32,193 nt of DNA from Ovoidimarina sp039190895 (GCA_039190895.1 JBCCXY010000029.1:1-32193), one strand, 5' to 3'. Positions 1 to 8,532 are shown, counted from the stretch's first letter. Notes: generated by a model not told the origin, from the sequence alone. Program-made: numbers and translations.

Positions 1-4
1 ATCG

Positions 5-44
5 GTGTCATAAAACTGTTACGTGCCTGTCACAAAAGCGCAGT
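5..44 (+). promoter_or_regulatory. Pho box (PhoB operator) upstream of pstS
   Basis: Three 7-bp units sit in exact 11-bp phase: GTGTCAT at 5-11, CTGTTAC at 16-22 and CTGTCAC at 27-33, separated by 4-bp spacers (AAAA, GTGC). A weaker fourth unit may lie at 38-44. This is the known architecture of PhoB sites: CTGTCAT-like direct repeats, one PhoB monomer per unit. It lies about 85 bp before pstS, the usual first gene of the regulon, and phoB itself is the last gene of the operon, so a positive feedback loop is expected. A poor -10 candidate (TATCCG, 55-60) fits only if the fourth unit is used. The site is seen directly; its function is inferred from the family. Confidence 0.85.
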
Positions 45-117
45 CGGGCGGGCCTATCCGCTTGGGCAGAGGCGCCAGGGAGGCGTCCGGTATGCTAATC
101 TCAGGAGCACACATCTC

Positions 118-1158
118 ATGACATTCGTGAAACTGACCGCCTCGACGCTGGCGATTGCCGCCGTGTCGGCCACTGCGTCTGTTGCGCGCGACAACATCCA
201 GATCGCCGGGTCGTCGACCGTCCTGCCCTATGCTTCCATCGTTGCCGAGGCGTTTGGCGACAACACGGATTTCCCGACCCCGGTCGTTGAATCCGGTGGT
301 TCATCGTCGGGGTTGAAGCGGTTCTGTGAAGGCGTCGGTGAGAACACCATCGACATCGCCAACGCATCGCGCGCAATCCGCGAAAATGAAATTGCTGCCT
401 GTGCCGAGAATGGGGTGACGGACATTATCGAGGTCCGCATTGGGTATGACGGGATCGTCTTCGCCAGCCAGATCAACGGTCCGGCCTTCACGGCATTCGA
501 GCCTGCAGATATCTTCAACGCCATTGGCGCGACCGTCCTGAAAGATGGGGAACTGGTCGAGAACCCGCACCAGACCTGGGCCGAGTTCAACGCCGATCTG
601 CCGGACGCCCCGATTGCGATGTACATCCCAGGCACGAAGCACGGCACGCGGGAGGTCTTTGAAGAGAAGGTCCTGGCGCAGGGCTGTGAGGCCACGGGCG
701 CGCTTCAGGCCATGCTGGATGCGGGCATGTCGGAGGATGACGCCGAGGACGCCTGCATCGACGTGCGCGCCGACGGTCTGTCGACCGATATCGACGGCGA
801 TTACACCGAGACGCTCGCCCGGATCGACGCCAACCCCGACGGCATCGGCGTGTTTGGCCTGTCGTTCTACGAAAACAACCTCGACAAGCTGAAAGTGGCC
901 ACGATGTCGGGCGTCGCCCCGTCGACCGAGACCATCGCGTCCGGTGAATACCCCGTCTCGCGCCCGCTGTTCTTCTACGTCAAGAAGGCACACTTCGGCG
1001 CGATCCCGGGCCTGAAGGAGTACGCGAACTTCTTCGTCTCGGATGCGATTGCCGGCCCCGGTGGCCCGCTCGCGACCTATGGCCTCGTCTCGGATCCCGA
1101 ACTGTCCGAGACGCAGACGACCGTTGAGACCGAGGCAGTCATGGGCTCCGGTACCTAA
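118..1158 (+). CDS. pstS: Phosphate ABC transporter, periplasmic phosphate-binding protein PstS
   Basis: High-affinity periplasmic receptor that hands inorganic phosphate to the PstCAB importer. The 346-residue product has a cleavable signal peptide (about residues 1-23, ending ASVARD). It opens the mature part with IAGSSTVLPY and carries the phosphate-binding loops SGGSSSGLKRF and PGTKHGTREVF typical of the PstS family. Four cysteines in the mature part could form disulfides. Ribosome binding site AGGAG at 103-107 lies 10 nt before the ATG. It is the first gene of pstS-pstC-pstA-pstB-phoU-phoB and is preceded by a clear Pho box, so it should be induced by phosphate starvation. A hairpin directly after it probably keeps PstS in excess over the membrane components. 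Confidence 0.95.
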   Translation: MTFVKLTASTLAIAAVSATASVARDNIQIAGSSTVLPYASIVAEAFGDNTDFPTPVVESGGSSSGLKRFCEGVGENTIDIANASRAIRENEIAACAENGVTDIIEVRIGYDGIVFASQINGPAFTAFEPADIFNAIGATVLKDGELVENPHQTWAEFNADLPDAPIAMYIPGTKHGTREVFEEKVLAQGCEATGALQAMLDAGMSEDDAEDACIDVRADGLSTDIDGDYTETLARIDANPDGIGVFGLSFYENNLDKLKVATMSGVAPSTETIASGEYPVSRPLFFYVKKAHFGAIPGLKEYANFFVSDAIAGPGGPLATYGLVSDPELSETQTTVETEAVMGSGT

Positions 1159-1164
1159 ACTTCA

Positions 1165-1195
1165 GAGGGGGCGGCCTCGGTCGCCCCTTTCTCTC
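1165..1195 (+). terminator. Hairpin between pstS and pstC (attenuating or stabilising)
   Basis: GGGGCG at 1168-1173 pairs with CGCCCC at 1182-1187 around an 8-nt loop. The stem can extend outward by weaker A-T and G-T pairs into a TTTCTCTCT tract. It starts 6 nt after the pstS stop and ends about 17 nt before pstC. Partial termination, or 3'-end protection of a pstS-only transcript, is the usual explanation for such a hairpin after a binding-protein gene. The pyrimidine tract is not a pure T-run, so read-through is likely. Confidence 0.55.
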
Positions 1196-1211
1196 TGCGG
1201 CGGGGATGTAA

Positions 1212-2684
1212 ATGCCGGTACTCTGGATCCTTCTCATCGTGTTTGCCCTTGCGGCGGTGGGCTATGTGCTTGGCCGTCAGCGCGCGGTGCAGAGTGTTGA
1301 TGGCGATGCGCGTCGGCTGCATTCGCTGCCGTCCTGCTACGGCACCAACGTCGCACTGTTTGCGCTTATCCCGGCGCTGACGGTTTTGGTCCTTTGGCTG
1401 TTGGTGCAGCCGATGATCATCAGCAACTCGGTCGTGAGCAACCTGCCCGAGGGCGCGGTTGCGGATGATGGCTCTCTCAGCCTCGTGATGTCGGATGTCC
1501 GGCGCGTGGCGGATGGGTTGAGCCTTGCCGTCTCCGAAGGCGAGATGACGCAAACGGTTGCGACTTCACCCGGGACGGCGTTTGAGGATGTGGCCGAGAC
1601 GCTTGCGAGCGTTGGCGTGGTTCTTGGGTCGAGTGTCGACACCACGGTGCTGCGGGCGGCGCAGGAATATCGCGCGATGACCTCGACCGGGCGTGTGGCG
1701 ATGGCGTTTCTTGTCATCCTCATCGCAGTGGCGGGACTGACCTTTGCCCTGCGCATGACGCAGGGGCGCTTCCGGGCGCGCACGATGGTAGAGCGGGTGA
1801 TCCTCGCGCTGCTGATCGGGGCAGCGTCGGTGGCGATCCTGACGACGATCGGGATCGTGCTGTCGCTGGTCTTCAATACAGTCGAGTTCTTCCGCCTCTA
1901 CCCTGCGAGCGAATTCTTCTTCGGAACGACCTGGGCGCCGAGTTTTTCGGGCCGCGGGGGCGCGTCGGATCTGGGCGTGGTGCCGCTGTTGTGGGGGACG
2001 CTGTACATCTCATTGATCGCGCTGCTGGTGGCGGTGCCGATTGGGCTGTTCGCGGCGATCTACCTGTCCGAATACGCGTCGCCCTCGGTGCGCGGCTTTG
2101 CGAAGCCCTTGCTGGAGATCCTCGCTGGGATCCCGACCATCGTCTACGGGTTGTTTGCGCTGCTGACAGTGGGGCCATTGTTGCTGGGCGTGTTCGGCAA
2201 TGACGGCGTGGGCTGGATGCAGGGCGGCACGGCGGTGATGACCGCAGGGCTGGTGATGGGGATCATGCTGATCCCGTTTGTCTCATCGCTGTCGGATGAC
2301 ATCATCAACGCGGTGCCGCAGGCGATGCGCGACGGCTCTTTTGGGTTGGGCGCAACGAAGTCCGAAACGATCAAGCAGGTCGTACTGCCCGCCGCCCTGC
2401 CGGGGATCGTGGGCGCCATTCTGCTGGCCGCCTCGCGCGCGATTGGCGAGACGATGATCGTCGTGCTCGGCGCGGGCGCAGCGGCGAAGCTAAGCCTCAA
2501 CCCGTTCGAAGCCATGACCACCGTCACGGCAAAGATCGTAAGCCAGCTAACTGGGGACGCCGACTTTGCGTCGCCCGAGGCGCTGGTGGCGTTTGCGCTG
2601 GGGATGACACTGTTCGTCATCACGTTGGGGCTGAATGTGATCGCCCTCTACGTCGTCCGCAAGTACCGGGAGCAGTACGAATGA
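1212..2684 (+). CDS. pstC: Phosphate ABC transporter permease PstC (long alphaproteobacterial form)
   Basis: One of the two inner-membrane permease subunits of the phosphate importer. At 490 residues it is much longer than the roughly 320-residue E. coli PstC. The extra N-terminal part has a membrane segment at about residues 3-20, another at about 45-67, and a soluble stretch before the next one. This matches the N-terminal extension known for alphaproteobacterial PstC. The C-terminal half is a standard binding-protein-dependent transport permease: AIYLSEYASPSVRGFAKP, then LAGIPTIVYGLFAL, then the EAA-like loop in AMRDGSFGLGATKSETIKQV, ending in a membrane helix. The stop overlaps the pstA start (ATGA, 2681-2684), which indicates translational coupling. 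Confidence 0.93.
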   Translation: MPVLWILLIVFALAAVGYVLGRQRAVQSVDGDARRLHSLPSCYGTNVALFALIPALTVLVLWLLVQPMIISNSVVSNLPEGAVADDGSLSLVMSDVRRVADGLSLAVSEGEMTQTVATSPGTAFEDVAETLASVGVVLGSSVDTTVLRAAQEYRAMTSTGRVAMAFLVILIAVAGLTFALRMTQGRFRARTMVERVILALLIGAASVAILTTIGIVLSLVFNTVEFFRLYPASEFFFGTTWAPSFSGRGGASDLGVVPLLWGTLYISLIALLVAVPIGLFAAIYLSEYASPSVRGFAKPLLEILAGIPTIVYGLFALLTVGPLLLGVFGNDGVGWMQGGTAVMTAGLVMGIMLIPFVSSLSDDIINAVPQAMRDGSFGLGATKSETIKQVVLPAALPGIVGAILLAASRAIGETMIVVLGAGAAAKLSLNPFEAMTTVTAKIVSQLTGDADFASPEALVAFALGMTLFVITLGLNVIALYVVRKYREQYE

Positions 2685-4018
2685 CCGATATTTCCGCGGG
2701 CGTCCCGCCGACGGCGACGACGGAGCCGAAGACCTCACTTGTCGCAAGCGATGCCCGAACCCGCCGCCGCAACGCCGCTGAAAAGCGCTTCCGCGCCTAT
2801 GGGATGGTGGCCATCGGGGTCGGCCTGTTCTTCCTGATCGTGCTCGCGGTGTCGATCGTTCGCAGCGGCCTACCGGCATTCACCGAGACGGTGCTGTCGG
2901 TGGAATTCACCGTCAGTGAAGAGCAGTTTGAAGACGCCGAAAGCCAGATCCTCAAGACCGCCGTCTATGAGGCAATTTTCGTCAACGCACTGAATGAGCA
3001 GTTGCAGGCCAAGAACCTGGATGTGGCCTTTGACGCTGCCGCCATCGGGCGGCTGGTGGGCAAGCCGGGGGCGACGATCCGGACATTCTTCCGCGAGAAC
3101 GGGGATCAGCTTGGCCAGCCGGTAAACTTCGATCTGACCGCTGCGTCGCGTGTGGATGGCTATATCAACGGTCGGGTCACGCGGGACACGCTGGTGGACA
3201 GCCGGTTCCTGCAGGGCAGCGATCTGGATCTGGTGGACGCGCTGATCGAGGCCGGGATCGTCAAGGAGCGGTTCAACTGGAACTTCCTCACCGGCACCGA
3301 CTCGGGCGTGGACAATCCAGGTGGTGCCGGGATCGGGGCCTCCGTGATCGGGTCGTTCTTCATGATGCTCGTCGTGCTGGTCCTGTCCCTGCCGATTGGC
3401 GTCGCGGCGTCGATCTATCTGGAGGAGTTCGCGCCGAAGAACCGGTTTACGGACCTGATTGAGGTCAACATCTCGAACCTCGCGGCGGTGCCGTCGATTG
3501 TGTTCGGCATCCTCGGACTGGCGGTGTTCATCCAATTCATGCATCTACCGCAGTCGGCCCCGTTGGTGGGTGGGCTTGTGCTGACGCTGATGACGCTGCC
3601 CACGATCATCATCTCCACCCGCGCGTCGCTGAAGGCGGTGCCGCCCTCGATCCGGGATGCGGCGTTGGGCGTGGGCGCCTCGAAAATGCAGGCCGTGTTC
3701 CACCATGTCCTGCCGCTCGCCGCGCCGGGCATTTTGACGGGGACGATCATCGGGCTCGCACAGGCTTTGGGAGAGACGGCGCCCCTGTTGCTGATAGGCA
3801 TGGTGGGCTACGTGGCGCGCGAGTACCCAGAGGCGTTCCTGTCGGGGTTTGTCGAGCCGAACTCGGCCATGCCCGCGCAGATCTACACCTGGGCGTCGCG
3901 GGCGGATGCGGGCTTTTACGAGAAGGCCTGGGGCGGGATCATCGTTCTGCTGATCTTCCTTCTGGCCATGAACATCATTGCCGTCCTACTACGGCGGCGC
4001 TTTGAGCGGCGTTGGTAA
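2681..4018 (+). CDS. pstA: Phosphate ABC transporter permease PstA (with DUF3333-type N-terminus)
   Basis: Second inner-membrane permease of the phosphate importer, 445 residues. E. coli PstA is near 300. The additional N-terminal region has a basic cytoplasmic head (RTRRRNAAEKRFR), one membrane helix and a long extracytoplasmic segment to about residue 215. It resembles the DUF3333 domain found on alphaproteobacterial PstA. The C-terminal permease domain has SIYLEEFAPKNRFTD, LAAVPSIVFGILGLAVF and the EAA-like loop SIRDAALGVGASKMQ, and ends RRRFERRW. It pairs with the equally extended PstC; the two extensions probably face each other in the periplasm. The start overlaps the pstC stop by 4 bp, and pstB follows 17 bp after the stop. 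Confidence 0.93.
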   Translation: MTDISAGVPPTATTEPKTSLVASDARTRRRNAAEKRFRAYGMVAIGVGLFFLIVLAVSIVRSGLPAFTETVLSVEFTVSEEQFEDAESQILKTAVYEAIFVNALNEQLQAKNLDVAFDAAAIGRLVGKPGATIRTFFRENGDQLGQPVNFDLTAASRVDGYINGRVTRDTLVDSRFLQGSDLDLVDALIEAGIVKERFNWNFLTGTDSGVDNPGGAGIGASVIGSFFMMLVVLVLSLPIGVAASIYLEEFAPKNRFTDLIEVNISNLAAVPSIVFGILGLAVFIQFMHLPQSAPLVGGLVLTLMTLPTIIISTRASLKAVPPSIRDAALGVGASKMQAVFHHVLPLAAPGILTGTIIGLAQALGETAPLLLIGMVGYVAREYPEAFLSGFVEPNSAMPAQIYTWASRADAGFYEKAWGGIIVLLIFLLAMNIIAVLLRRRFERRW

Positions 4019-4035
4019 CCATGAGAGACCTGACC

Positions 4036-4845
4036 ATGGCTGACACTTCCCTTGAAATTGCCGAGGCGGCCCAACAGGACCCCGAGGCTGCGATCAAGAT
4101 CAAGTCGCGGGGGGTGCAGGTGTACTATGCCGACAACCACGCGATCATAGACGTCGATGTCGACATTCTCGACAAGACAGTGACGGCGTTCATCGGCCCA
4201 TCGGGCTGCGGAAAGTCGACCTTTCTGCGGTGCCTGAACCGGATGAACGACACGATTGATGTCGCACGCGTCGAGGGGACAATCACCCTGGACGGCGAAG
4301 ACATCTACGACCCCGCCGTTGATCCGGTGCAGTTACGCGCAAAGGTCGGGATGGTGTTTCAGAAGCCGAACCCGTTCCCGAAGTCGATCTATGACAACGT
4401 CGCTTACGGCCCGAAGATCCACGGGCTGGCCCGCAACCGGGCCGAGCTGGACGAGATCGTGGAACGCGCGCTGCGGCGCGGGGCGATCTGGGACGAGGTA
4501 AAGGATCGCCTGCACGCGCCCGGCACGGGTCTTTCGGGTGGGCAGCAGCAGCGCCTGTGCATCGCACGCGCCATCGCGACCGAGCCGGAAGTACTGCTGA
4601 TGGACGAGCCATGCTCGGCGCTTGATCCCATCGCCACCGCACAGGTGGAGGATCTGATCGACGAGCTGCGGCAGAATTACTCCGTCGTGATCGTCACGCA
4701 TTCCATGCAGCAGGCGGCCCGCGTCAGCCAGAAGACCGCGTTCTTCCACCTCGGCAACCTCGTCGAGTACGGCGATACCGAGCAAATTTTCACGAACCCC
4801 AGGGACTCGCGCACCGAGTCCTACATCACAGGACGGATCGGATAA
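4036..4845 (+). CDS. pstB: Phosphate ABC transporter ATP-binding protein PstB
   Basis: Cytoplasmic ATPase of the phosphate importer, 269 residues from this start. Walker A is GPSGCGKST at residues 54-62. The PstB-typical RMNDTIDVARVEG follows, then the signature LSGGQQQRLCIARAIA and Walker B VLLMDEP, followed by CSALDP and the switch histidine in VIVTHSMQQAARVS. I chose the ATG at 4036 because GAGAG (4023-4027) lies 8 nt upstream. An in-frame ATG at 4021 would add five residues and a TTG at 4012 would overlap pstA; both have poorer ribosome binding sites. The stop TAA shares its last base with the phoU ATG (TAATG at 4843-4847). Confidence 0.94.
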   Translation: MADTSLEIAEAAQQDPEAAIKIKSRGVQVYYADNHAIIDVDVDILDKTVTAFIGPSGCGKSTFLRCLNRMNDTIDVARVEGTITLDGEDIYDPAVDPVQLRAKVGMVFQKPNPFPKSIYDNVAYGPKIHGLARNRAELDEIVERALRRGAIWDEVKDRLHAPGTGLSGGQQQRLCIARAIATEPEVLLMDEPCSALDPIATAQVEDLIDELRQNYSVVIVTHSMQQAARVSQKTAFFHLGNLVEYGDTEQIFTNPRDSRTESYITGRIG

Positions 4846-5552
4846 TGACGGACACCGGTCACATCGTATCGGCCTATGACCGCGATCTGGATGCCATTCA
4901 GGCGCTGATCATGAAGATGGGCGGCCTGGTCGAAGAAGCCGTCGTGAACGCGGCCAAGGCGCTGGAAACACGGGACGAAGAGCTTGCCCGCGCGGTGCGC
5001 GAGGGCGACAAGGCGATCGACGCGCTGGAAGAGCAGATCAACGAAGAGGCCGCCAAGGTCATCGCGTTGCGCGCGCCCATGGGGTCAGACCTGCGGGCGA
5101 TCCTGACGGTCATGAAGATCTCGGGCAATCTGGAGCGCTGCGGGGACTACGCCAAGAACCTCGGCAAGCGAACGAGCGTCCTCGTGCAGATGCAGCCCCC
5201 CGAAGGCGCGGCAAGCGCGATCCGACGCATGGCGCGAGAGGTCGAACTGATGCTGAAGGACGTGCTCGACGCCTACCTCCAGCGCGATGAGGGCCTCGCC
5301 GAAGAAGTGCGTCAGCGTGATCATGAGGTCGACCAGATGTACAACGCGCTGTTCCGCGAGTTCCTGACCTTCATGATGGAGGATCCGCGCAATATTACCT
5401 CGTGCATGCACCTGCATTTCATCGCGAAGAACATCGAAAGGATGGGCGACCACGTGACCTCGATTGCCGATCAGGTGATCTATCTGACGACCGGCGTCAT
5501 GCCTGACGAGTCGCGTCCGAAAGGGGATCGGACGCCCTACATCGCGCGGTAA
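4845..5552 (+). CDS. phoU: Phosphate signalling protein PhoU
   Basis: Negative regulator that connects the Pst transporter to the PhoR-PhoB two-component system. The 235-residue protein has the expected two PhoU three-helix repeats. Each carries the metal-binding signature: NLERCGDYAKN in the first half and NIERMGDHVTS in the second. It is translationally coupled to pstB by a 1-base overlap and is followed by phoB after 5 nt. The order pst-phoU-phoB is common in alphaproteobacteria. No phoR is visible in the window. It would be expected immediately upstream of pstS or elsewhere in the genome. Confidence 0.94.
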   Translation: MTDTGHIVSAYDRDLDAIQALIMKMGGLVEEAVVNAAKALETRDEELARAVREGDKAIDALEEQINEEAAKVIALRAPMGSDLRAILTVMKISGNLERCGDYAKNLGKRTSVLVQMQPPEGAASAIRRMAREVELMLKDVLDAYLQRDEGLAEEVRQRDHEVDQMYNALFREFLTFMMEDPRNITSCMHLHFIAKNIERMGDHVTSIADQVIYLTTGVMPDESRPKGDRTPYIAR

Positions 5553-5557
5553 CCGCC

Positions 5558-6247
5558 ATGGCACGTGACCAACCCGTCGTTCTGGTGGTCGAAGACGAAC
5601 CGGCCCAACGCGAGGTTCTGACCTACAACCTTGAGGCCGAAGGTTTCCGCGTCTCGCGCGCGGAAAGCGGCGACGAGGCGCTGTTGCTTATCGCGGAAGC
5701 GGCGCCTGACATCATCGTCCTCGACTGGATGCTGCCCGGCGTGTCGGGCATTGAGGTTTGCCGTCAGGTCAAGTCGAAAGCCGACACCCGGGGAATTCCA
5801 GTGATCATGCTCTCGGCCCGCTCGGAAGAGGTCGACCGGGTACGCGGGTTGGAAACGGGCGCGGATGACTATGTCGTCAAACCGTACTCGGTGGTCGAGC
5901 TAATGGCCCGCGTGCGCGGCCAGTTGCGCCGGGTGCGCCCGGCCACAGTGGGCGAACGGTTGGAGTTCGAGGACATCGTTCTCGACGCCGAGACGCACCG
6001 CGTCACCCGCCGCGAAAAGGCGCTGAAGCTTGGCCCGACAGAGTTCCGGCTGCTGTCCACCTTCATGGAAAAACCCGGGCGCGTCTGGAGCCGTGAGCAA
6101 TTGCTCGACCGGGTCTGGGGGCGGGACATCTACGTCGATTCCCGCACGGTAGACGTGCATATCGGGCGGCTGCGCAAGGCGCTGTGTCAGCATGGCGGCT
6201 CCGACCCGGTGCGCACCGTGCGAGGGGCGGGGTACGCCTTGGGCTAG
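5558..6247 (+). CDS. phoB: Phosphate regulon response regulator PhoB
   Basis: OmpR-family transcription activator, 229 residues. The receiver domain (about 1-122) has the acidic pair E12-D13, the phospho-acceptor D56 in VLDWMLPG, S86 and the conserved K108 in VVKPY. The C-terminal winged helix (about 130-229) carries LGPTEFRLL, the recognition helix around DSRTVDVHIGRLRKAL and the closing VRTVRGAGYAL. The family binds CTGTCAT-like direct repeats with an 11-bp period, which is what precedes pstS at the start of the window. It is the last gene of the pst operon, so activation should be autocatalytic. Confidence 0.94.
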   Translation: MARDQPVVLVVEDEPAQREVLTYNLEAEGFRVSRAESGDEALLLIAEAAPDIIVLDWMLPGVSGIEVCRQVKSKADTRGIPVIMLSARSEEVDRVRGLETGADDYVVKPYSVVELMARVRGQLRRVRPATVGERLEFEDIVLDAETHRVTRREKALKLGPTEFRLLSTFMEKPGRVWSREQLLDRVWGRDIYVDSRTVDVHIGRLRKALCQHGGSDPVRTVRGAGYALG

Positions 6248-6329
6248 CACTCTTCGCGCACTGTGATCCTAATCGCAGAACAGTCGCCTTACACCCGCTA
6301 AAATTGATCGAAAACCACGAACAATAGAA

Positions 6330-6351
6330 AGGCCCGCGACGGTCCGGGCCT
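6330..6351. terminator. GC hairpin after phoB / in the aqpZ leader
   Basis: AGGCCCG at 6330-6336 pairs perfectly with CGGGCCT at 6345-6351 around an 8-nt loop. No T-run follows on the plus strand. On the minus strand the stem would be followed by TTTCTATTGTT, but no minus-strand gene ends here. It may be a factor-assisted end of the pst-pho transcript or a leader structure for aqpZ, whose GAGGGG ribosome binding site (6358-6363) begins 7 nt downstream. Nothing else recognisable is in 6248-6371. Confidence 0.35.
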
Positions 6352-6371
6352 GTGGGTGAGGGGTAAAATCA

Positions 6372-7079
6372 ATGATCAAGAAGCTGACGGCCGAGGGTAT
6401 CGGCACGTTTATCCTTGTCTTCTTCGGCTGCGGCGCAGCCGTCTTCATGGGGGAACACATCGGCATGCTGGGGATCGCACTGGCCTTTGGCCTGTCGATT
6501 GTCGCAGCGGCCTATGCGCTGGGTCCGGTGTCCGGGGCGCATCTGAACCCGGCGGTGTCGTTTGGCATGGTTTTGGCAGGCCGGATGTCCGTCTCTGACT
6601 TCGTTGGCTATGCCGTCGCTCAGGTTGCCGGGGCAATCGCCGCGGCCGTCGTGATCTTTGTCATCGCGTCGGGCGGAGCGGTGTATGACATCTCGGTCAA
6701 TGGACTGGGCCAAAACGGATATGGCGCAGGGTATCTGGGCGAATACACCATGGTCGCGGCCTTTCTGTTCGAGCTTGTGGCAACGTTCCTGTTTGTCACC
6801 GTCATCCTGGGCGCGACCCGCGAAAGAGGTGGGGCTGGGGCGTTTGCCGGGCTGGCCATCGGCCTGACGCTTGCCGCGATTCACCTTGTGGGCATCAACA
6901 TCACCGGTGTCTCGGTGAACCCCGCCCGTTCGATTGGACCGGCGTTGTTCGCTGGCCCTGCGGCCCTTGCCGACCTGTGGTTGTTCATCGCGGCCCCGAT
7001 TGCAGGCGCAGCACTGGCCGGCCTTCTTGAGAAGTCCGGATTGACCCAGGTTCCGGAGGAAACGTCCCCGGCTGGATGA
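6372..7079 (+). CDS. aqpZ: Aquaporin Z family water channel
   Basis: Inner-membrane major intrinsic protein of 235 residues, the usual AqpZ length, with six membrane helices and two half-helices. Both NPA boxes are present: SGAHLNPAVSFG in the first half and GVSVNPARSIGP in the second. The aromatic/arginine filter compared with E. coli AqpZ keeps the Phe (LAFGLS), the His (AIHLVGI) and the Arg (NPAR). The position of AqpZ Thr183 is Val here. Water selectivity is therefore likely; the Val is a small difference in the filter. Ribosome binding site GAGGGG at 6358-6363. It has its own leader after phoB and converges on the guanine deaminase gene. Confidence 0.92.
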   Translation: MIKKLTAEGIGTFILVFFGCGAAVFMGEHIGMLGIALAFGLSIVAAAYALGPVSGAHLNPAVSFGMVLAGRMSVSDFVGYAVAQVAGAIAAAVVIFVIASGGAVYDISVNGLGQNGYGAGYLGEYTMVAAFLFELVATFLFVTVILGATRERGGAGAFAGLAIGLTLAAIHLVGINITGVSVNPARSIGPALFAGPAALADLWLFIAAPIAGAALAGLLEKSGLTQVPEETSPAG

Positions 7080-7089
7080 CCGGCGTGGT

Positions 7090-7121
7090 CCGCACCCTTG
7101 GGGCGACCTCCGGGGGTGCGG
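7090..7121. terminator. Hairpin between convergent aqpZ and guanine deaminase genes
   Basis: CCGCACCC at 7090-7097 pairs perfectly with GGGTGCGG at 7114-7121 around a 16-nt loop, midway between two genes that converge (stops at 7079 and 7152). There is no T-run on either side. It fits a bidirectional, factor-assisted transcription end or 3'-end protection. Confidence 0.5.
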
Positions 7122-7151
7122 TAGGTGCGCATATGCGGCGCAACCTTCGCG

Positions 7152-8429
7152 TCACCTGACGTTTCGCCCCGCCACCCATACCGCCCGGACAGCGCGGTCA
7201 TCGCCCATCATGATCGTGGGAAAGAGCGCGCCCCAGATGTCCTCTGCCCGCTCCGCCCGCTGCGCAATGGCGGGCGTTGAGGCCAGATCAAGCACCACAA
7301 GGTCCGCATCGGATCCTTCTGCCAGCGTGCCCACCTTTTCCGACAGACCCAGTGCCCGAGCGGAGCCTTCAGTCGCCAGCCACAAAAGCTCGGACGGATG
7401 CAAGGCTCGCCCGTTCAGTTGCTGCACCTCATAGGCTGCAGCCATCGTGCGCAGCATCGAGAATGACGATCCTCCACCCGTGTCGGTCGCGAGCCCCACG
7501 CGCAGATCAGACGCCAGACCCATGTCGAACAGACCCGACCCGATGAACGTGTTGGATGTCGGGCAATGAACCAGCGCGGCGTCAGCCTCACGCAGGCGGT
7601 CACGTTCCCGCTCCGTCAGGTGGATCGCGTGGCCGTAGACGGCGTTCTGGCCCAAGAGGCCAAAGCGATCGTAGACATCAAGATAGTCGCGCGCCTCGGG
7701 GAAAAGGTCGCGGACCCAGTCGATCTCCTCCACCTGTTCGGAAAGGTGGGTTTGCATCAGGCAATCCGGATGCTCCGCCCAAAGGGCGCCCATCGCTTCC
7801 AGTTGCTCGGGCGTCGAGGTGGGCGCAAAGCGGGGTGTGATCACATAGTGCGCGCGACCCCGTCCGTGCCAGGTGTCCAGCAGCACCTTGGACTGATCAT
7901 AGGCGGCTTGCGCGGTGTCGCGCAGGCCCTCGGGCGCGTTCCGATCCATGCAGGTTTTCCCGGCGGCGACGCGCATGTTGCGGGCCTCGGCAGCCTCGAA
8001 CAGCGCGGTGACCGAGGCGGGATGGATCGTGCAATAGCTCGCAACGGTGGTCGTGCCATGGGCGAGGACGAGGTCGAGGTAGCGGTCGGCAATCAACCGG
8101 GCATAAGCCGGATCGCCAAAGCGCATCTCTTCGGGGAAGGTATAGCCTTCCAGCCAGTCGATCAGCCGCTTGCCCCAGGACGCGATGATCCCCGTTTGCG
8201 GGTAATGCACATGGGCGTCCACGAAGCCCGGCAGGATCAGGTCGCTGCCGTAATCCTGCACGGCTGCGTCGGGGAAACGGGCCCTAAGATCCGACGCATC
8301 GCCCACGTCGGCAATCTGCCCGCCGTCGACCGCGACCGCGCCGCGCGTCCAGTGCCGCGCCGCATCCGGGCCCGCCTCGAAGGGCGGCGCGTCAAAGCGC
8401 AAAACCTGTCCAAGAAGAAGCGTGGTCAT
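7152..8429 (-). CDS. guaD: Guanine deaminase
   Basis: Zinc amidohydrolase that converts guanine to xanthine and ammonia, the entry step of purine-base catabolism; cytosolic. The 425-residue product has the amidohydrolase zinc motif PGFVDAHVHYPQTG (H73, H75). It then shows LMQTHLSEQVEEIDWV, YGHAIHLTERERDRL with ALVHCPTSN, and the late metal aspartate in ATDTGGGSSFSM, which together are typical of GuaD. The start at 8429 (MTTLLLGQVL) was preferred to one 21 codons upstream, whose extra residues are mostly arginine-rich non-coding-looking sequence. It is divergent from mgtE across about 100 bp and convergent with aqpZ. No other purine catabolism gene is in the window. Confidence 0.9.
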   Translation of the reverse strand: MTTLLLGQVLRFDAPPFEAGPDAARHWTRGAVAVDGGQIADVGDASDLRARFPDAAVQDYGSDLILPGFVDAHVHYPQTGIIASWGKRLIDWLEGYTFPEEMRFGDPAYARLIADRYLDLVLAHGTTTVASYCTIHPASVTALFEAAEARNMRVAAGKTCMDRNAPEGLRDTAQAAYDQSKVLLDTWHGRGRAHYVITPRFAPTSTPEQLEAMGALWAEHPDCLMQTHLSEQVEEIDWVRDLFPEARDYLDVYDRFGLLGQNAVYGHAIHLTERERDRLREADAALVHCPTSNTFIGSGLFDMGLASDLRVGLATDTGGGSSFSMLRTMAAAYEVQQLNGRALHPSELLWLATEGSARALGLSEKVGTLAEGSDADLVVLDLASTPAIAQRAERAEDIWGALFPTIMMGDDRAVRAVWVAGRNVR

Positions 8430-8532
8430 CGCCCGGACCCTAACCGCCGCCCGGTACGGGGTAAATCGCCCCCTGTTGCTTCGGCGGGCCATCCCCTATG
8501 CTCACCGCGGGACGTGGCAAGAGGCAGGGCGC

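Noticed and set aside
1..6247. phoR sensor kinase expected with phoB
   Set aside because: No histidine kinase frame is present on either strand; the operon goes directly from phoU to phoB. It may lie upstream of base 1.
8430..8532. Mg-sensing riboswitch upstream of mgtE
   Set aside because: The divergent gap is only about 100 bp and I could not find the paired elements of an M-box or similar leader.
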